Shown here one piece after another: positions 6,599 through 11,115 of a stretch of DNA of 11,115 nt. Where the stretch lies: positions 1 to 11,115 of the forward strand of contig CAMNGY010000010.1 in NCBI GenBank assembly GCA_946538795.1, given 5' to 3'. The notes under the pieces were generated by a model. That model worked only from the letters and a program-made list of their open reading frames with translations, ran no database searches and was not told the origin of the DNA. The position numbers and the translations under genes are program-made. The DNA is from an uncultured Treponema sp. Lineage in GTDB: Bacteria; Spirochaetota; Spirochaetia; Treponematales; Treponemataceae. Numbering within the stretch: the stretch's first letter is position 1; every line of letters starts with the position of its first letter.

Positions 6599-7732
6599 TC
6601 ACTGATTGTTCACGATTTCGGCAACAATCTTCCTGTTTCCGTTGATACGGAGCTGTTCATCAAAATTGCCGTTGACAAGCATCTGTCTGGCCTCCTGGAA
6701 TTTCTCCTCGCTCAACTCCGCAGGCTGTATCTCATCGGTAATCATCCGTATTTCTTTCTCAATGCTGAGCTTCATCTTCTTTTTCATGCCGGCCTCTATG
6801 CTTACCGTATGGATAAGGACCGTCACAAGAGAGAGAAGCTGCGCGACATAGTATGGAGTGGAAGGGCGAATCTGGTTGTTTTCACCTGTAGTTGCAAGCC
6901 GCTCCAACAGCGGGTTCACAATCTTTAGGATATTGTCATACAGCATACGTTTTAAGAAATCAACGCCCCACGCACCTAACAGGATTGCGATAATAATCCC
7001 TATAATGATAACAGCGACAAGTGCGGGGCCTGTAAAAATCGACATCGCCAAAGCACTGACAGCCTGTGCCCCTGATTTTACCATAGAAACAAAGCTTTTC
7101 TTCACGCTCTCCAGCTTCCCGTCAGAGATTTTCAGAGGAATTCTGTTGCTTACGTGTTTTCCCAACTGTTTGAGAAGCAGGAAAATGCCAAATACCGAGA
7201 ACAATCCTACGAACAGATTCGCCGTACTGTTTCCCACGACAATCTGCTCGTACAGGTTCCCTTCAAAAAGATAGAATATAATCTGCTTGCAAAAAAAGAG
7301 CAGGACACCAAAGAACAAAAGCACCATGGGTCTCTGTCCCATGAAGGGGTTGTTTATCTTCTTGCCGCTTATTTCCGTCATGAAGTTTGACGTAAGCACA
7401 AGGAGCACAAGAATCCACTCCATATATCCCAGACCTGATTCCGGTAAAAGCACGGCATTGTACCAGGCGGTATACAAAAGGAAATACACAACCAGAGGAA
7501 GCATGCCGGATTGTTTTTTCGTTATTACATTCTCCAGTTCCCATATATTGTAGGCATGGAAAAATCCTAGTATTGCAAATATGGCAAACTGGGGGAAAAT
7601 AGTGACGCTGAGCAATTTGGTTCCGTTCACCCAATAAAGCGAGGACAGTGTGAGCGTGGCGACAGCAACCGCCAGCGAAACCGAGATGGAAGATGCCCTT
7701 TCGAGCTTTTCAAGTTTATTCATTGAAGCCAT
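6599..7732 (-). CDS. Unknown polytopic membrane protein, third gene of the cluster
   Basis: A 377-residue protein with about eight hydrophobic helices (roughly 14-34, 44-63, 77-96, 103-118, 134-156, 170-188, 225-255, 294-313). The seventh is long and very rich in Ile, Ala and Gly. A soluble, charged C-terminal tail of about 60 residues (316-377), with a Lys-rich beginning, likely faces the cytosol. I know no family that fits, and no transporter signature or catalytic motif is evident. An open frame extends upstream to 7897, but the ATG at 7732 is chosen because AAGGAGG (7741-7747) lies 8 bases before it and overlaps the stop codon of the preceding gene. The longer version would overlap that gene by about 150 bp. 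The 13-bp gap implies translational coupling with the single-pass protein upstream. Confidence 0.85.
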   Translation of the reverse strand: MASMNKLEKLERASSISVSLAVAVATLTLSSLYWVNGTKLLSVTIFPQFAIFAILGFFHAYNIWELENVITKKQSGMLPLVVYFLLYTAWYNAVLLPESGLGYMEWILVLLVLTSNFMTEISGKKINNPFMGQRPMVLLFFGVLLFFCKQIIFYLFEGNLYEQIVVGNSTANLFVGLFSVFGIFLLLKQLGKHVSNRIPLKISDGKLESVKKSFVSMVKSGAQAVSALAMSIFTGPALVAVIIIGIIIAILLGAWGVDFLKRMLYDNILKIVNPLLERLATTGENNQIRPSTPYYVAQLLSLVTVLIHTVSIEAGMKKKMKLSIEKEIRMITDEIQPAELSEEKFQEARQMLVNGNFDEQLRINGNRKIVAEIVNNQ

Positions 7733-7745
7733 AAAAATCTCCTCC

Positions 7746-8762
7746 TTAATTATCCCAACCTGTATAGGGATCAAGATTATATTTTTCGGAATAATTGCGG
7801 GTTCCTTTTTTATACGCCTCGACAAGCAATCCAATAACAGGAATCGGATTGTCTGATTCGATACAGTCAATGCGCTCGTGAATTCGTGTTCGAGCAATTC
7901 TTAGATAAGTACTCGGAACAGACAGTTTTCCCCCATCAGCTTTCAAATCATCTTTCCATTTAGAATGTTCCTGAAACTTCTCTATTTCCGTATTTAGGGC
8001 ATTAAGGGCTTCTGGTTCAGCATCAGCATTTGCAAAGTTCTTCCTCAATCCAACAAAGGAAGCGTAAATATATCCACAGATGACATTTCCGTCTTCATCA
8101 CTTAAGCTTTCTTTTCCATCGATGAAGTTGTCTATATAAGCCTTATAAACTTCCGCTCCGGTATGCTTCTTTATAAAGCTATCCTTTAAATCTTCGCTAA
8201 TGTGGTTAAACAGCTTGTTCATTAGCTTAAACTGCTGATAGGGAACTAACGATGCGTAGGTGCTTTTTTTATCCCCAAAATAACTTTCACAGGCTCCGCT
8301 CTTTATAAAAGCCTGTATACCCTTTGAGAAAGTAGGCTCTGTAGTCTCAAGACGTTCATTTATCGTCATGTTATAGTATCGTTCAAGTTCTTTATAGGTC
8401 TCATACCATTTTGAAAAATCCATGAAATATTCGCGGATAGAAGGCTTGTTATTTATGAGATATTGGTTTTGTTCTATTTCGGATATAAATGGCAATGCAT
8501 CTTTAATGCTTCCTTTCCGTATCTGCTCAAACGCACTTACGACTCTTTTTTCCGCTTTTCCCTCATCGTCCAGCTCGGCATCATCCTTTGACATTACATC
8601 GTCATACACCGTTGCCATTCCGATGCTCTGTGAGTTTACCCCGGCAACTTCCTTGTCATTGCCGATTTGCTTAACCAGAAGAGAAAGAAAATAGCAGGCA
8701 AAAACAATCGTCACCATCCATGCCAGCACTATCTTAAAGTAATACCCTGCAGCTTTTTTCAT
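7746..8762 (-). CDS. Unknown single-pass membrane-anchored protein, second gene of the cluster
   Basis: A 338-residue protein with a basic N-terminus (MKK), one hydrophobic helix (about 10-30) and no clear cleavage site. It is probably a signal-anchored protein with about 300 residues outside the cytoplasm, though the topology is inferred. The soluble part is mainly helical, polar and Tyr/Lys/Glu-rich, with two cysteines (in GACESYFG and VICGY). No enzyme motif or known domain was recognised. The ATG at 8762 follows AAGGGG (8771-8776) by 8 bases. It starts 51 bp after the 56-residue gene, and its stop overlaps the ribosome site of the polytopic membrane gene. GC is the lowest in the window (about 38-40% in sampled lines). 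Gene order suggests it partners with the polytopic protein. Confidence 0.82.
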   Translation of the reverse strand: MKKAAGYYFKIVLAWMVTIVFACYFLSLLVKQIGNDKEVAGVNSQSIGMATVYDDVMSKDDAELDDEGKAEKRVVSAFEQIRKGSIKDALPFISEIEQNQYLINNKPSIREYFMDFSKWYETYKELERYYNMTINERLETTEPTFSKGIQAFIKSGACESYFGDKKSTYASLVPYQQFKLMNKLFNHISEDLKDSFIKKHTGAEVYKAYIDNFIDGKESLSDEDGNVICGYIYASFVGLRKNFANADAEPEALNALNTEIEKFQEHSKWKDDLKADGGKLSVPSTYLRIARTRIHERIDCIESDNPIPVIGLLVEAYKKGTRNYSEKYNLDPYTGWDN

Positions 8763-8813
8763 CTTTTCAACCCCTTATTCATTCTGCTAATTCCACTCTG
8801 CCAATTGCCCTTT

Positions 8814-8984
8814 CTACTTCTTCACGCAGGCGACAACCTTGTAGCTGCCGGTGCTGCTCGGCAAATGCGTCGCCAGGAACTTCTGCTTTGCTTCGGAGGC
8901 GTTGTCAGCCTCTATGCTTGTCCCCGCCGTGGAGACGACCTTCCCGTTCTGAATTTTCTGAAACGTAAGCTGAAATCGAGCCAT
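8814..8984 (-). CDS. Small 56-residue protein of unknown function, first gene of the cluster
   Basis: A short gene running from ATG at 8984 to TAG at 8814. It has AAGGGG (8991-8996) 6 bases before the start and a good promoter 31 bases upstream of the ATG. The protein begins MARFQLTFQKIQNGKVVS. It then shows an IEADNASEAKQKFLATH segment, a Gly/Ser turn, and ends YKVVACVKK. The pattern predicts strand-strand-helix-strand: a compact, soluble, basic mini-domain without membrane segment or metal motif. The same AAGGGG ribosome site precedes the next gene 51 bp downstream, so the two are likely on one transcript. Its GC (about 55%) is nearer to the flanks than to the AT-richer genes behind it. It may therefore be an older resident next to acquired genes. 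No family name can be given. Confidence 0.7.
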   Translation of the reverse strand: MARFQLTFQKIQNGKVVSTAGTSIEADNASEAKQKFLATHLPSSTGSYKVVACVKK

Positions 8985-9014
8985 GGACTACCCCTTTTTA
9001 TCAATATGAATGGT

Positions 9015-9043
9015 AGTATAACATCATTCTCCCATTATTACAA
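9015..9043 (-). promoter_or_regulatory. Sigma-70-type promoter of the four-gene cluster
   Basis: Read on the minus strand, TTGTAA (9038-9043) and TATACT (9015-9020) are separated by 17 bp. Transcription would begin near 9008, about 24 bases before the ATG of the 56-residue gene. It is the only good promoter noticed ahead of the cluster, and the short gaps between the genes fit one transcript. Confidence 0.65.
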
Positions 9044-9070
9044 GTGTAAAAAAGTTCATTTTATAATGGG
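9031..9070. promoter_or_regulatory. Inverted repeat overlapping the cluster promoter, possible operator
   Basis: CCCATTAT (9031-9038) and ATAATGGG (9063-9070) form a perfect 8-bp inverted repeat with 24 bp between the arms. The centre-to-centre distance of 32 bp is about three helical turns, so two protein units could bind on one face of the DNA. One arm covers the spacer just inside the -35 box and the other lies upstream of it. This placement suits a regulator binding site. It could instead be a chance repeat or an element end. Confidence 0.45.
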
Positions 9071-9648
9071 TTAGCAGGAAACAGCTTTGGCAACGTACTG
9101 CAAGAAACCGCAATGAACGCGATGATATAACAACATGTGCCTACAGGTTGTCCGCAAGACACGGCTCTGGCAGCGAAACATCGTGAAACGGGGCGTCGCG
9201 GGGGATTCTCACTTGCCAATTCCCGCGTCCGGCGGTATCCTTGTAGGCATGGGCCAGATGGATGCGGTCGAGAAGACCTTGGAATCGTACAACAAGGAAG
9301 CTCAAGGACTCTCATGAAGCTTCTGACCGCCGACAAGTCATTTGACGGCATAGGAGCGGAGATTATAGAGCGGAACCTTAAGACAGTGTCCTCAGCGGCA
9401 AGGGCTACATGGAGCAGCTCCTGGAGGCCCGCCGGGGCTGAGCCGCATCACTGCAGGCCGGAAAGAATAGCACAAGCGGAAAAAAACTCAACAGGCCGGG
9501 GTATCTTCTCAGGACTTTGTCGCTGGCAAACGGGCGGGATACGGCCTACGACCGCTCAAAGGAACAGTCAGAAGCCGAGCATACACTGCTGATGGAGTTC
9601 TACACAAAAATCAGGAAAAACTTCGTGCCAGATAACCTGCTCAAATGA
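9068..9648 (+). pseudogene. Probable decayed plus-strand gene, family unknown
   Basis: This 685-bp gap between intact genes has no convincing full reading frame but holds several protein-like pieces in successive plus-strand frames. They are GLAGNSFGNVLQETAMNAMI then stop (9068-9130); a piece ending MDAVEKTLESYNKEAQGLS (to about 9317); LLTADKSFDGIGAEIIERN from about 9320; then, in a third frame, SGKGYMEQLLEARRG with an in-frame TGA (9439-9441), continuing to KIRKNFVPDNLLK and a final TGA (9646-9648). Reading them as one gene needs about three frameshifts and one nonsense change. The pieces are charged and helical, unlike random translation, but match no family I recognise. Some frameshifts could be sequencing errors; several close together makes real decay more likely. 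Confidence 0.45.
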
Positions 9649-9669
9649 CCGTGCAGCGGCAGGCTTCCC

Positions 9670-11115
9670 TTATATCTTCCTGACCAGGGCCTCTTTCTGG
9701 AAGAATGCAATGCCGTAGCAGAGAACCTGCGTGTATCCGTACAGCCCTGCCGCATATTTTTTCGTGTCAATCTGCTCCAGTGCCTTGCCGCAGTCTGCTT
9801 CCATGTCCGCCCGGCTCGCGGACTTCTTTGCCTCGATGATGATGGCACGCCGGTTGTCGTCGTCCTTGAGCAGGATGTCCGGCCTGCCCAGCCCCTTCTC
9901 CTTGTTGGACTCCACCTCGTAGCCCAGGCCCGTGAATATCCCCGCGAGGAAAGCGTGGTAGTAGTCCTCGTGGTAATCGTTGTAGCTGATAGTCTTCCAC
10001 AGGAGGTCCGAGACAGCCTTGCTTGCGGCATCAACATCACCGCCCCACAAGGCATCCATCATGGCTTTCTGCTTCGCGTTGTCTATCGTGTCACGGAAGA
10101 GGGAGACGACCGCGTCTCGGAATATCGTCGCGACTTCCTTGTTGGGAATCCGAAGTTCCACGCTGTCCTCATCGCTGTCCGGGTCCGCCTTGGTGACGTA
10201 GCCGGTCATCAGAAGGACGCTCCAGAGGTTGTCCTCCGTAGCATGAAGCGTGTCGTAAGTCAGCATGTCCGTGATGGCCTGCGTGACAGTACCGCCGTTC
10301 ATCAGGGTCTCGAACTTTCCCTTTATCTTGAAGTCGGTCCTTCCCACGAAGGTTCGCAGGACTCCGTTGTGGCTTGAGTCCTTCCAGAAAGCCTTTGGAC
10401 GAGCAGCTCTGTCGAACATCAAATCCGACAGGTAATTTATCACATCCCAGGGGCAGTATACGTGGCTTGTCCCGAACACGTAGCCGTCATACCATTCTTT
10501 GATTGCGGGGGCAGCGGCTTTCCTGCCGGCGGCTACGAGCATCGCATCCACCTCGCTCTCCGTAAAGCCGAAGTATTCGGAAAAGCGCTTGTTCAGCACC
10601 GAGTATGAGGCAAAGTTGTTCGTTCCCGTGAAGATGCTTTCCTTGGAAATCCTCAGGCAGCCCGTCACCACGGCGAACTCCAAAAACTCGTTGTCCTTGA
10701 GCGATGAGCTCATGAGTCCACGGATTACATCGAGCATTTGTGTGTAGAAGCGGTTCTCCGCCGTGTCCTTCTCGCTTGCCTTGGCGAGGGGAACGTCGTA
10801 CTCGTCGATCAGCAGGATGACCTTCCTGCCGTAGACTGCGTTCAGCATCCGCATGAGGGTCAACAGGGAATCCTTCACGTCATCTATGTCGGCGGATTTT
10901 GATTTCAGGCCTGCGAAAACACGCAGGTCATCCTCATCAACCTTGGTTTTATCAAAAACCGGGGCAAGGTCTATGCAGGTCCTGGCGATCACCCGTTTCA
11001 GCATCTTGAATGCGCCGTCAAAGTCATCGCCTTCCACGTCCTTGAGCGAGACGAAGAGGACGGGGCGGCTGTTCATCCACTCCTTGCAGAAGTCCGTATG
11101 CCGCATGATGTCCAG
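9670..11115 (-). CDS. AAA-ATPase-like / PD-(D/E)XK nuclease-family protein, N-terminus off the right edge
   Basis: 481 codons are visible, open to the window edge; the family is usually about 550-580 residues long. Numbering from an internal Met at 11106, the AAA-ATPase-like half contains FVSLKDVEG (18-26) and a Walker B motif VILLIDEYD (96-104). The Walker A/P-loop should lie in the missing N-terminus. The C-terminal half carries a PD-(D/E)XK nuclease core, GRPDILL with D410 followed by IIIEAKK with E425 and K427, so the catalytic residues look intact. These proteins are common in multiple divergent copies in treponemes and Bacteroidetes. Their role is unproven, with links to defence or mobile DNA suggested. 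The Met at 11106 is not the true start, since the frame stays open upstream (LDI). It points toward the pseudogene and ends 22 bp past it in convergent orientation. Confidence 0.9.
   Translation of the reverse strand: MDIMRHTDFCKEWMNSRPVLFVSLKDVEGDDFDGAFKMLKRVIARTCIDLAPVFDKTKVDEDDLRVFAGLKSKSADIDDVKDSLLTLMRMLNAVYGRKVILLIDEYDVPLAKASEKDTAENRFYTQMLDVIRGLMSSSLKDNEFLEFAVVTGCLRISKESIFTGTNNFASYSVLNKRFSEYFGFTESEVDAMLVAAGRKAAAPAIKEWYDGYVFGTSHVYCPWDVINYLSDLMFDRAARPKAFWKDSSHNGVLRTFVGRTDFKIKGKFETLMNGGTVTQAITDMLTYDTLHATEDNLWSVLLMTGYVTKADPDSDEDSVELRIPNKEVATIFRDAVVSLFRDTIDNAKQKAMMDALWGGDVDAASKAVSDLLWKTISYNDYHEDYYHAFLAGIFTGLGYEVESNKEKGLGRPDILLKDDDNRRAIIIEAKKSASRADMEADCGKALEQIDTKKYAAGLYGYTQVLCYGIAFFQKEALVRKI

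Noticed and set aside
7733..7897. N-terminal extension of the polytopic membrane gene to 7897
   Set aside because: It would overlap the anchored-protein gene by about 150 bp, while the ATG at 7732 has a perfect AAGGAGG site 8 bases upstream.
9061..9351. A 96-residue minus-strand frame in the gap upstream of the cluster
   Set aside because: It is Cys/Pro/Arg-rich without domain signs, covers the inverted repeat arm, and is less protein-like than the plus-strand fragments.

Overview
The window looks like a chromosomal piece of a spirochaete, most likely a gut- or rumen-type Treponema. This is inferred from gene content and style, not from a marker gene: a TolC/adaptor export operon, a soluble PlsC-like acyltransferase, a NaChBac-type ion channel, a member of the AAA-ATPase-like/PD-(D/E)XK family that is often expanded in treponemes, and frequent ATA isoleucine codons in GC-rich genes. 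No rRNA, tRNA, CRISPR array or intact mobile element is visible.

Layout. Positions 1-2031 (minus strand) hold the start of an efflux operon: a TolC-family outer-membrane factor followed 38 bp later by a periplasmic adaptor that runs off the left edge. A divergent intergenic region (2032-2324) carries a near-consensus promoter and a strong leader hairpin for a plus-strand acyltransferase (2325-3221). Convergent to it are two minus-strand genes: a voltage-gated cation channel (3503-4531) with an unusually long S4 helix, and a 75-residue protein built from two copies of a Cys-Cys-Cys-His unit (3231-3458).

Positions 4618-8984 (minus strand) hold a compact four-gene cluster of unknown function: a 56-residue soluble protein, a single-pass membrane-anchored protein, a polytopic membrane protein, and a 648-residue all-helical, probably cytosolic protein. 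A good promoter lies just upstream, overlapped by one arm of a CCCATTAT/ATAATGGG inverted repeat. The three large genes are clearly poorer in GC than both flanks, which suggests horizontal acquisition. Their composition suggests a membrane-linked multi-protein assembly. I recognise no family in it, and it is the best candidate for an undescribed system here.

Positions 9068-9648 look like a decayed plus-strand gene with frameshifts and an internal stop. Positions 9670-11115 (minus strand) hold most of an AAA-ATPase-like/PD-(D/E)XK nuclease-family protein whose N-terminus, with the Walker A motif, lies beyond the right edge.
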